Shown one piece after another: positions 1 through 5,342 of a DNA stretch of 6,388 nt. Under the pieces are notes generated by a model. The model was not told where the DNA came from and did no database searches. It saw only the letters and a list, made by a program, of their open reading frames with translations. Each line of letters opens with the position of its first letter. The first letter of the stretch is position 1. The stretch spans positions 1-6,388 of the forward strand of contig CAMWHW010000058.1 in assembly GCA_947174175.1 (NCBI GenBank), written 5' to 3'. The position numbers and the translations under genes were made by a program. Origin of the DNA: an uncultured Clostridia bacterium. Lineage in GTDB: Bacteria > Bacillota > Clostridia > Christensenellales > Borkfalkiaceae.

Positions 1-1
1 C

Positions 2-121
2 AAAGTAGACCCCACCAAGCTCAACGCGTTCGTGTTCGACCAGTTCCAGAGCGGATATTACGCGATAGGCGGAAAGGTCGGGCAGGCCTGGCAGTCGGGC
101 GCAAAGCTGATGAAAAAGTAA
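2..121 (+). CDS. C-terminal end of a probable flavin reductase (5' end outside window)
   Basis: An open frame enters from the left edge and ends at TAA 119-121, leaving 39 residues. The tail contains YYAIGGKVGQAW followed by SGAKLMKK. This resembles the C-terminus of clostridial FMN-binding flavin reductase or flavoredoxin-like proteins, which often end with a Tyr-Tyr-x-Ile/Leu-Gly-x-Lys/Glu-Val/Leu-Gly pattern and a short basic helix. Such proteins bind FMN and pass electrons from NAD(P)H or partner proteins in the cytoplasm. The FMN-binding core lies outside the window, so the assignment rests on a short, recalled tail pattern and is tentative. That the frame is coding is well supported: it is open, has normal composition, and a terminator follows ten bases after the stop. 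Confidence 0.5.
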   Translation, partial: KVDPTKLNAFVFDQFQSGYYAIGGKVGQAWQSGAKLMKK

Positions 122-130
122 TGAATATTC

Positions 131-160
131 AAACGGCGGAGTTCTCCGCCGTTTTCGTTT
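131..160 (+). terminator. Rho-independent terminator after the flavin reductase-like gene
   Basis: A perfect 11-bp stem (131-141 pairing with 144-154) has a 2-base nominal loop, so the innermost pairs probably open. The stem core is GCGGAG/CTCCGC, and the 3' side runs into GTTTTCGTTT. Placed ten bases after the stop at 121, it is a standard intrinsic terminator. It separates this gene from the flavodoxin gene. Confidence 0.85.
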
Positions 161-192
161 ATTAACGATTGTTTTTTGATAGCTTCGGTGAC

Positions 193-220
193 TTTACTTT
201 GCGCTGAAATATGTTATAAT
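193..220 (+). promoter_or_regulatory. Sigma-A-type promoter for the lipoprotein flavodoxin gene
   Basis: The -10 box TATAAT (215-220) is a perfect match and has an upstream TG at 212-213, giving an extended -10. The best -35 is TTTACT (193-198) with a 16-base spacer; it is weak, which fits an extended -10 promoter. The predicted start near 227 gives a leader of about 29 bases containing GGGAGG (245-250). Confidence 0.7.
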
Positions 221-255
221 TAAAAAGCACTTAAATTTTTTGTCGGGAGGCAATT

Positions 256-891
256 ATGAAACGCTTAAAAATCTTTTTGGCGGCAATAGCTATGCTCGTT
301 ATGGCTTTTTCGTTTGCGGCTTGCGGCGCGAACCCGGGCGATAACGGCACGAACACTGGCGACGGCGGCGATAAAAATCAGACGCCGAACGAGGGGGAGA
401 ATAAAGGCGAAACGGATGAAAAAATTCTCGTCGCTTATTTTTCGGCAACCAATACGACGAAAGGCGTAGCTCAGAAAATTCAGACGGCAACGGGTTCGGC
501 AATCTATGAAATAGTTCCCGCAATTGCTTACACGGCGGCTGACCTTAACTATAATACGGACTGCCGTGCAAACCGTGAACAGAACGACGCTGATGCGCGT
601 CCCGCAATCAGCGGCAGCGTGGAAAATATCGGGCAATACGATACTGTGTTTATCGGTTATCCCATATGGTGGGGTCAAGCGCCTAAAATAATCTATACCT
701 TCCTGGAAAGCTATGATTTTTCGGGTAAGACGATAATTCCGTTCTGCACTTCGGGAAGCAGCCCTATTGGTTCGAGCGCAACCAATTTGCATAGCCTGAC
801 ACCTAACGCTACCTGGCTGAGCGGTAAAAGATTCGGCGGAAGCACCGGTCAGTCCGCAATAAACGATTGGGTAAGCGGACTGAATTTGTAA
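256..891 (+). CDS. Exported lipoprotein with flavodoxin domain (Flavodoxin_4-like)
   Basis: This 211-residue protein has three parts. Residues 1-22 are a lipoprotein signal peptide (basic MKRLK, hydrophobic core, lipobox-like FAAC with lipidated Cys23). Residues 24-54 are a low-complexity Gly/Asn/Asp/Thr/Glu linker. Residues 55-211 are a flavodoxin fold. The FMN phosphate loop is SATNTTK (63-69) after the first beta strand ILVAYF. IGYPIWWGQAP (133-143) and PFCTSGSSPIGSS (162-174) are the other hallmark flavin-contacting loops. The loop has Asn where classical flavodoxins have Gly, which I recall as common in this subfamily. The protein should sit on the outer face of the membrane and carry one or two electrons through FMN. 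Partner and substrate are unknown. ATG 256 has GGGAGG five bases upstream. No terminator follows, so read-through into the bile salt hydrolase gene is possible. Confidence 0.88.
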   Translation: MKRLKIFLAAIAMLVMAFSFAACGANPGDNGTNTGDGGDKNQTPNEGENKGETDEKILVAYFSATNTTKGVAQKIQTATGSAIYEIVPAIAYTAADLNYNTDCRANREQNDADARPAISGSVENIGQYDTVFIGYPIWWGQAPKIIYTFLESYDFSGKTIIPFCTSGSSPIGSSATNLHSLTPNATWLSGKRFGGSTGQSAINDWVSGLNL

Positions 892-1042
892 CGCTGGGTA
901 ATTATTGCGGATACGGTTTAACTAGGCGTTACGAGTCGAAAAAGTCCGAAGGCAAAGTTATCGATCGTCAGCAAAACGGAAAAGCATAAGCAGGCATTAT
1001 TTTGGGAGATAACGGCAATCATTAAAATGAGGATGATAGACT

Positions 1043-2023
1043 ATGTGCACAGCGGCAACCTATAAAACGAAAGATTTCTACTTCGGACGTACTCTCGATT
1101 ACGAATTTTCTTATACAGAGGAAGTGACCGTCACGCCCCGCAATTTTCCTTTTGAGTTGCGCAGCGGCGAGAAAATAGCAAATCACTATGCTATGATTGG
1201 AATGGCGTTCGTTCAGGATATTCCGCTGTATTATGACGCCGTCAACGAAAAGGGACTCGGTATGGCGGGGCTTAATTTCGTGGGCAACGCCTGCTATAAC
1301 GACCCCGTTGAGGGCAAGATAAACGTGGCGCAATTCGAGTTTATTCCGTATATTCTCGGAAAGTGCGCGTCGGTGGACGAGGCGGTTAAACTGCTCGAAA
1401 AAATAAATCTGACCAACCTGCCGTATAGTGATAAGTTGCCCGTGTCTCAGTTGCATTGGATTATTGCAGATAAGCACAGGGCAATTACGGTAGAGTGCGT
1501 GAAGGAGGGGTTGAAGATTTACGACAATCCCGTAGGCGTGCTTACAAACAATCCGCCATTTGACGAGCAGTTGTTCAATCTGAATAATTATATGCGATTA
1601 TCCCCTCGGGAACCGAAAAATTTGTTTTCGGACAAACTTCCGTTAAAGGCGTACAGCAGAGGCATGGGCGCGTTGGGACTGCCCGGTGACTTGTCGTCTC
1701 AGTCACGGTTTGTAAGGGTAGCGTTTACAAAAATGAATTCGGTGTCGGGAAGTTCGGAAGAGGAGAGCGTAAATCAGTTTTTTCATATTCTCGGCTCGGT
1801 AGAACAACAGCGCGGCTGCTGCTTGGTAGACGAAGGGAAATATGAAATAACCATATATACGTCATGCTGCAACGCCGACAATGGCATATACTATTACACG
1901 ACCTACGAAAATCACGGCATTACCGCCGTGGATATGCACGCCGAAAACCTTGATTCGAATACGCTATTCAGATATCCTCTTGACAAGAAAGAAAACATAA
2001 CTTTTTGCAACGTGAAAAATTGA
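1043..2023 (+). CDS. bsh: Bile salt hydrolase (conjugated bile acid hydrolase, choloylglycine hydrolase family)
   Basis: This 326-residue protein has the family's full length. It is an Ntn hydrolase that cleaves the amide bond of glycine- or taurine-conjugated bile salts in the cytoplasm. Removal of Met1 exposes the nucleophile Cys2 (MCTAATYKTKD). By position against characterised enzymes, the other active-site residues are present: Arg16 and Asp19 in FGRTLD, Asn78 in AGLNF, Asn169 in LTNNPPF and Arg222 in SRFVRVAF. The Asn in AGLNF is typical of bile salt hydrolases, whereas penicillin V acylases usually have Tyr there. The loop before GLPGDLSS reads SRG (205-207), the S-R-X form linked in Lactobacillus enzymes to taurine preference. 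GAGGA at 1029-1033 supports ATG 1043. No signal peptide is present. There is no obvious promoter in 892-1042, so it may share transcripts with the flavodoxin gene. Penicillin acylase or N-acyl-homoserine lactone side activity is possible. Confidence 0.9.
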   Translation: MCTAATYKTKDFYFGRTLDYEFSYTEEVTVTPRNFPFELRSGEKIANHYAMIGMAFVQDIPLYYDAVNEKGLGMAGLNFVGNACYNDPVEGKINVAQFEFIPYILGKCASVDEAVKLLEKINLTNLPYSDKLPVSQLHWIIADKHRAITVECVKEGLKIYDNPVGVLTNNPPFDEQLFNLNNYMRLSPREPKNLFSDKLPLKAYSRGMGALGLPGDLSSQSRFVRVAFTKMNSVSGSSEEESVNQFFHILGSVEQQRGCCLVDEGKYEITIYTSCCNADNGIYYYTTYENHGITAVDMHAENLDSNTLFRYPLDKKENITFCNVKN

Positions 2024-2047
2024 ACGGCTTTTAGTTATCGCGTTAAT

Positions 2048-2088
2048 GCCGCGCGTTTTCAAATCGAAAACGCGCGGCTTGATTTTTT
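2048..2088 (+). terminator. Strong intrinsic terminator after bsh
   Basis: A perfect 13-bp stem (2048-2060 with 2066-2078), very GC-rich at its base (GCCGCGCG), has a 5-base AAATC loop. It is followed by TTGATTTTTT (2079-2088). It lies 25 bases after the bsh stop. Its U-tract is shared with the -35 region of the next promoter. Confidence 0.92.
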
Positions 2089-2107
2089 AATTGCGTTTTG
2101 CTATAAT
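2079..2107 (+). promoter_or_regulatory. Promoter of the ABM / hydrolase / CMD-cupin operon, overlapping the bsh terminator
   Basis: TTGATT (2079-2084), a 17-base spacer and a perfect TATAAT (2102-2107) form a near-consensus sigma-A promoter. The -35 box lies inside the terminator T-tract. A start six bases after the -10 box would fall at A2114, the first base of an in-frame ATG, so the transcript may have no leader. Confidence 0.75.
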
Positions 2108-2113
2108 ATGTCT

Positions 2114-2446
2114 ATGGCTATTACGATAAATATTTATTATAGCGGAGAGGGCGGCAACGCAAGGAAATTTGCGGAGGAAATGCTTGCAAGCGGGACTGTT
2201 AAGGATATCCGCGCGGAAGAAGGAAATATCAGATACGATTACTTTTTTCCTATGGACGATCCACAAACCGTGCTGCTGATAGACAGCTGGAAAGACCAGC
2301 GTTCGCTTGATAAGCACCACGCGTCGCCCATGATGGCGAAAATTACCGAGCTTCGAAACAAATACGACTTGCATATGAAAGCGGAGCGGTATATATCTGA
2401 CGAAACGGGAATACCCGCAACCGATAAAATCTATATACGCAAATAA
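2114..2446 (+). CDS. Small ABM-fold protein (antibiotic biosynthesis monooxygenase / quinol monooxygenase-like)
   Basis: A 110-residue protein of usual size for the ABM dimeric alpha-beta barrel family. Recognisable parts are the first strand ITINIYYSG, the EEGNIRYDYFFPMDD segment (35-49), LLIDSWKD (54-61) and HHASPMM (68-74), matching the family pattern EpGn-x-x-Y, E/D-x-W and H-x-x-s. Members act on quinols or polyketide-like aromatics, often cofactor-free, but many are uncharacterised. An ATG six bases earlier (2108) is in frame, adding Met-Ser. I prefer 2114 because 2108 directly abuts the TATAAT box, so a transcript from that promoter could not include it. Neither start has a Shine-Dalgarno. 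The alpha/beta hydrolase gene follows after 14 bases. The true substrate is unknown. Confidence 0.82.
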   Translation: MAITINIYYSGEGGNARKFAEEMLASGTVKDIRAEEGNIRYDYFFPMDDPQTVLLIDSWKDQRSLDKHHASPMMAKITELRNKYDLHMKAERYISDETGIPATDKIYIRK

Positions 2447-2460
2447 AAAGGAGTTTATCT

Positions 2461-3438
2461 ATGGACGAGAAATTGAACCTTACCAAAGAGTGGGATAAAG
2501 TGTTCCCGAAAAGCGAAAAGGTGGACCACGATAAAGTGACTTTCCACAACCGTTACGGCATAACGCTTGCCGCCGATTTATATGTTCCGAAGAACGCAAA
2601 GGGCAAGTTGCCCGCAATTGCGGTGTGCGGTCCGTTCGGTGCGGTTAAGGAACAGTCTTCGGGACTTTACGCCCAGACTATGGCGGAGCGAGGCTATCTT
2701 ACGATTGCTTTCGACCCTTCGTTCACGGGCGAGAGCGGCGGTCAGCCCAGATACGTTGCGTCCCCTGATATAAATACTGAGGACTTCTGTGCGGCGGTTG
2801 ATTATCTTTCATGCCGCGGTGACGTCGACCCCGATAAAATAGGAATTATAGGCATTTGCGGCTGGGGCGGTATGGCAATCAACGCGGCGGCTATCGACAC
2901 CAGAATCAAGGCAACCGTAGCTTCCACTATGTACGATATGACCAGGGTGAACGCCAAGGGGTACTTTGATGCGGCGGACAGCGAAGAGGCGCGCTATCAA
3001 ACCAAAAAGGCGTTGAACGCGCAGCGCATAGCCGACTACAAAAACGGCGGTTACGAGCTGGGCGGAGGGGTGGTAGACCCGCTTCCCGCCGACGCGCCGT
3101 TTTTCGTAAAGGACTATTACGATTATTACAAAACCAAGCGCGGCTATCACAAGCGTTCGCTTAACTCCAACGGCGGCTGGAACAAGACGAGCGCGCTTTC
3201 GTTCATCAATATGCCCATACTTGCGTACAGCAACGAAATCAGAAGCGCGGTGCTTGTAATGCACGGCGAAAAAGCGCACTCGTGCTACTTCGGCAAGGAC
3301 GCGTTTAAAAACCTGAAAGGAGATAATAAGGAACTGCTTATCATCCCCGGCGCCGTTCATACAGATTTGTACGACAGAACGGATATAATACCGTTTGATA
3401 AACTGGACGATTTTTTCAAAAAGAACTTTAACGCATAA
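2461..3438 (+). CDS. Alpha/beta hydrolase, dienelactone hydrolase-related, with Cys in the elbow
   Basis: A 325-residue cytoplasmic protein with no signal peptide. Its alpha/beta hydrolase core shows strand LAADLYVP (36-43), the oxyanion-side loop AVCGPFGAVKEQ (54-65), AFDPSFTGESGG (83-94), the nucleophile elbow GIIGICGWGG (128-137), VLVMHGEKAHS (264-274) carrying the likely acid Glu270, and GAVHTDLYD (297-305) carrying the likely catalytic His300. Cys133 takes the place of the usual Ser, as in dienelactone hydrolase, but the elbow reads G-x-C-x-x-G-G rather than G-x-C-x-G-G. A roughly 80-residue insert (about 165-245), rich in Lys, Tyr and Asn, probably forms the lid. GGAG at 2450-2453 lies seven bases before ATG 2461. 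The gene is the middle member of a three-gene operon; CMD-cupin follows after 12 bases. Ester or lactone hydrolysis is the likely chemistry, with substrate unknown. Confidence 0.85.
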   Translation: MDEKLNLTKEWDKVFPKSEKVDHDKVTFHNRYGITLAADLYVPKNAKGKLPAIAVCGPFGAVKEQSSGLYAQTMAERGYLTIAFDPSFTGESGGQPRYVASPDINTEDFCAAVDYLSCRGDVDPDKIGIIGICGWGGMAINAAAIDTRIKATVASTMYDMTRVNAKGYFDAADSEEARYQTKKALNAQRIADYKNGGYELGGGVVDPLPADAPFFVKDYYDYYKTKRGYHKRSLNSNGGWNKTSALSFINMPILAYSNEIRSAVLVMHGEKAHSCYFGKDAFKNLKGDNKELLIIPGAVHTDLYDRTDIIPFDKLDDFFKKNFNA

Positions 3439-3450
3439 AGGAGATATATT

Positions 3451-4188
3451 ATGATAGTCAAACAGACGGCAGGGCGCGATTCGCTTGGAGATTTCGCCCC
3501 CAAATTCGCGGAGCTTAACGACGACGTTTTATTCGGAGAGGTATGGTCGAGCGACGCACTTCCGCTTAAAACCCGCTCCATGCTTACGGTGACGACGTTG
3601 GTTTCGAAAGGACTTATAGACAGTTCTTTTCAATACCACCTGCAAACGGCAAAGGCTAACGGCGTAACCAAAGCGGAAATGGCGGAGCTTTTGACCCACG
3701 TTGCGTTTTACGCGGGCTGGCCCAACGCGTGGGCTGCCTTCCGTATGGCGAAGGAAGTTTATAAGGACGACGAGGGAAAGTTCGGCGGACTGTTCGGACT
3801 GGGAGAGCCGAACACGGCGTATGCAAAATATTTTATCGGCAACTCTTACTTGAAGCCGCTCACCGACCCCAAGCAAACGGTGTTTATGGCAAACGTAACG
3901 TTCGAGCCGAAATGCCGCAACAACTGGCATATACATAGGGCCGAACAGGGCGGCGGACAAATTCTGTTGTGTACGGACGGCTGCGGATGGTATCAGGAAT
4001 GGGGCAAACCCGCGCAGGCGTTAAGACCGGGCGACGTCGTTTATATCCCCGCAGGCGTAAAGCATTGGCACGGCGCTGCGGCGGACAGCTGGTTCACTCA
4101 TATAGCAGTGGAGTGCCCAGGAGTAAAGACGTCCAACGAGTGGCTTGAACCCGTATCGGACGAGCAATATTGCAAACTGGAAAAGTGA
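3451..4188 (+). CDS. Carboxymuconolactone decarboxylase-like domain fused to a cupin domain
   Basis: A 245-residue two-domain protein. Residues about 15-105 are a CMD/AhpD-type helical domain: LKTRSMLTVTTLVSKG, FQYHLQTAKANGVTKAEMAE, then HVAFYAGWPNAWAAF. It lacks the CxxC of AhpD peroxidases, so it fits the gamma-carboxymuconolactone decarboxylase side of the family. Residues about 140-235 are a cupin barrel. Motif 1 has His160 and His162 (NNWHIHRAEQGGGQ), and motif 2 has PAGVKHWHG with His205 and His207, so a metal site is likely. AGGAG at 3439-3443 begins right after the previous stop, giving tight operon spacing. The fusion suggests consecutive or joint action on a ring-derived acid or lactone. 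A role in thiol or peroxide metabolism is less likely without the Cys pair. A hairpin closes the operon. Confidence 0.85.
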   Translation: MIVKQTAGRDSLGDFAPKFAELNDDVLFGEVWSSDALPLKTRSMLTVTTLVSKGLIDSSFQYHLQTAKANGVTKAEMAELLTHVAFYAGWPNAWAAFRMAKEVYKDDEGKFGGLFGLGEPNTAYAKYFIGNSYLKPLTDPKQTVFMANVTFEPKCRNNWHIHRAEQGGGQILLCTDGCGWYQEWGKPAQALRPGDVVYIPAGVKHWHGAAADSWFTHIAVECPGVKTSNEWLEPVSDEQYCKLEK

Positions 4189-4195
4189 TTATAAC

Positions 4196-4232
4196 GCAGC
4201 CGCAGTTTTAAAAACTGCGGCTGCAAACTTTG
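4196..4232 (+). terminator. Hairpin terminator after the CMD-cupin gene, weak T-tail
   Basis: A perfect 13-bp stem (4196-4208 with 4212-4224) has a 3-base nominal loop and a GC-rich base (GCAGCCGCAG). It sits seven bases after the stop. The tail AAACTTTGT is poor in T, so termination may be partial, leaving some read-through into the MarR operon. Confidence 0.7.
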
Positions 4233-4272
4233 TCTGAATAAAAGTGTGCGTTTTGTGAAATTATTCGACGGT

Positions 4273-4289
4273 CGGTTGATAATCAAGCG
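4273..4289. promoter_or_regulatory. Upstream operator-like inverted repeat, FabT-site-like
   Basis: CGGTTGATAATCAAGCG contains the perfect odd palindrome TTGAT-A-ATCAA, with outer arms matching except for one base. It ends six bases before the -35 box of the MarR promoter. The TTGATnATCAA core is the core of the published streptococcal FabT site. The same CGGTTGA half-site recurs at 4331. Confidence 0.6.
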
Positions 4290-4295
4290 AAACAC

Positions 4296-4325
4296 TTGAC
4301 ATTAAATTTTGTTAAATGATATAGT
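4296..4325 (+). promoter_or_regulatory. Promoter of the MarR-thioesterase-DegV operon
   Basis: A perfect -35 TTGACA (4296-4301), an 18-base spacer and TATAGT (4320-4325, five of six) form the promoter. The predicted start is near 4332, at the left edge of the downstream palindrome. A bound repressor there would block polymerase. Confidence 0.75.
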
Positions 4326-4330
4326 ATATT

Positions 4331-4348
4331 CGGTTGACAAATCAACCG
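4331..4348. promoter_or_regulatory. Downstream operator: perfect 7-4-7 inverted repeat at the transcription start
   Basis: CGGTTGA-CAAA-TCAACCG is a perfect inverted repeat covering about +1 to +17 of the predicted transcript. It lies between the -10 box and the ribosome binding site of the MarR gene. Position and symmetry fit a dimeric winged-helix repressor acting on its own gene. Confidence 0.75.
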
Positions 4349-4360
4349 ACAGGAGAGTAT

Positions 4361-4810
4361 ATGGAAGATTTGTACATAAATTTTACGGCTTCGATTACGA
4401 AACTTAATAAACTTGTACAAAGAATCAAGTCTTACGAAATCAGTAAATACGGCTTGCAGCCCATTCACGTTTCCTGCGGGTATTATTTAAGTAAAAACCC
4501 GCAGGGCTTAACGGCAAAGGAATTGTGTGAATTAACAATGGAGGATAAGGCGGCGATATCCCGCGCTCTGAAATCTTTGCAGGAAAAAGGTTTCGTTAAG
4601 TATTTGCCGAGAGGCAGAAACGAAATAGTGCAACTTACGGAAGAAGGCGAAAAACTTTCAGCCGTAATAAGCGAAAGAATAAATCTGGCGGGTAAAGCAG
4701 GTTGTGCAAAAATTACCGACGAAGAAAGAAAATTATTTTATAATTCGCTTTTGGAAATTTCGGATAATCTTATCGGGTATTATCAGAAACTGATTAAAGG
4801 GGAGCAGTAA
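4361..4810 (+). CDS. MarR-family transcriptional regulator, probably autoregulatory
   Basis: This 149-residue protein has the size and layout of MarR dimers: N-terminal dimerisation helix (residues 4-30), winged helix-turn-helix with GLTAKELCELT (49-59) and recognition helix DKAAISRALKSLQEKGFV (62-79), wing KYLPRGRNEIVQLTEEG (80-96), and a C-terminal dimerisation helix (about 120-145). ATG 4361 is chosen because AGGAG (4351-4355) lies five bases upstream. An in-frame TTG at 4334 would add nine residues but falls inside the operator palindrome and lacks a binding site. MarR proteins usually repress and release DNA on binding a small ligand. Two inverted repeats around its promoter suggest self-control of this gene and the two downstream. 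Neighbours point to a fatty acid or acyl thioester as ligand, which is inference. Confidence 0.9.
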   Translation: MEDLYINFTASITKLNKLVQRIKSYEISKYGLQPIHVSCGYYLSKNPQGLTAKELCELTMEDKAAISRALKSLQEKGFVKYLPRGRNEIVQLTEEGEKLSAVISERINLAGKAGCAKITDEERKLFYNSLLEISDNLIGYYQKLIKGEQ

Positions 4811-4820
4811 ATAGGTTTAT

Positions 4821-5324
4821 ATGAAAGTCATAAAAAAGCAACGCAACAGTAAAATGTGTATAATGTGCGGGCTGGATAACGAATACGGCGTCCGTGCGCC
4901 GTTTTACACAATGGAGGACGGAAGCGTTATGACGGTGTTTTCATACCGGGAGCAGCACCAAAGTTATCCGGGCAGAGTACACGGCGGGCTTATCACCAGT
5001 ATGCTTGACGAAATGGGCTTGCGCGCGCTTTGGGCGAAAGAGCTTACGGAAGAAAGTTTCGGCGTTACTACATCGATTCAAACCAAGTTCAGAAAACCCG
5101 TACCTTATAACGAAACGATTATCGGCAAAGGTATTATAGTCAAAGATACGCCTAGATTTTGCACCGCAGAAGTCGGACTTTACGATAAGCACGGCACGCT
5201 TCTTTCAAACGGCACGGTCAATTATTTAAAACTGACCGTAAAGGAAATTGCCGAAAACGTTTCGGAACATGAAGAGCTATGCTATCTGGTTGAAGACGGT
5301 GTATCGGAAATCAGTTTTGAATAG
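4821..5324 (+). CDS. PaaI-like hotdog-fold acyl thioesterase
   Basis: A 167-residue hotdog protein. The diagnostic helix is VHGGLITSMLDEMG (53-66), with His54-Gly-Gly and the likely catalytic Asp63 (Glu64 adjacent) of the HGG-x(6)-D pattern. The strand TTSIQTKFRKPVP (83-95) matches the family's T-x-x-L-x-x-x-F-x-x-P segment. Such enzymes hydrolyse acyl-CoA or acyl-ACP thioesters as dimers or tetramers. The N-terminus has CIMCG (13-17), a Cys-x-x-Cys found in a subset of these proteins. A downstream ATG at 4854 could skip the first 11 residues, but the KQRNSK stretch before the Cys pair looks like part of the subfamily. The binding site is weak (AGG at 4813-4815), so translation is probably coupled to the MarR gene ending ten bases upstream. 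Substrate chain length is unknown. Confidence 0.86.
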   Translation: MKVIKKQRNSKMCIMCGLDNEYGVRAPFYTMEDGSVMTVFSYREQHQSYPGRVHGGLITSMLDEMGLRALWAKELTEESFGVTTSIQTKFRKPVPYNETIIGKGIIVKDTPRFCTAEVGLYDKHGTLLSNGTVNYLKLTVKEIAENVSEHEELCYLVEDGVSEISFE

Positions 5325-5342
5325 AGCGGAGGAGAAATTACT

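Noticed and set aside
265..792. Long minus-strand open frame opposite the flavodoxin gene
   Set aside because: It is the antisense shadow of a well-supported gene, with Arg/Cys-rich composition, no recognisable domain and no binding site.
888..932. GTAACGC / GCGTTAC inverted repeat after the flavodoxin stop, as a terminator
   Set aside because: A 31-base loop and no T-tract make it unlikely to be an intrinsic terminator; it is kept only as a remark in the gap finding.
1043..2023. Penicillin V acylase as the primary identity of the Ntn hydrolase
   Set aside because: The Asn in AGLNF (residue 78) and the LTNNPPF and SRFVRVAF segments fit bile salt hydrolases better; penicillin acylases usually have Tyr at the first position.
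2809..3360. Minus-strand open frame opposite the alpha/beta hydrolase gene
   Set aside because: The composition (Val/Arg-rich) is that of a reverse-complement shadow; the + strand frame has clear family motifs.
1043..4188. One bile acid pathway joining bsh to the ABM-hydrolase-CMD/cupin operon
   Set aside because: A strong terminator and a separate promoter lie between them, and none of the three downstream families is a known bile acid 7-dehydroxylation or hydroxysteroid enzyme.
4334..4360. Upstream TTG start that would lengthen the MarR protein by nine residues
   Set aside because: It lies inside the operator palindrome, almost at the predicted transcription start, with no binding site; ATG 4361 has AGGAG at good spacing.
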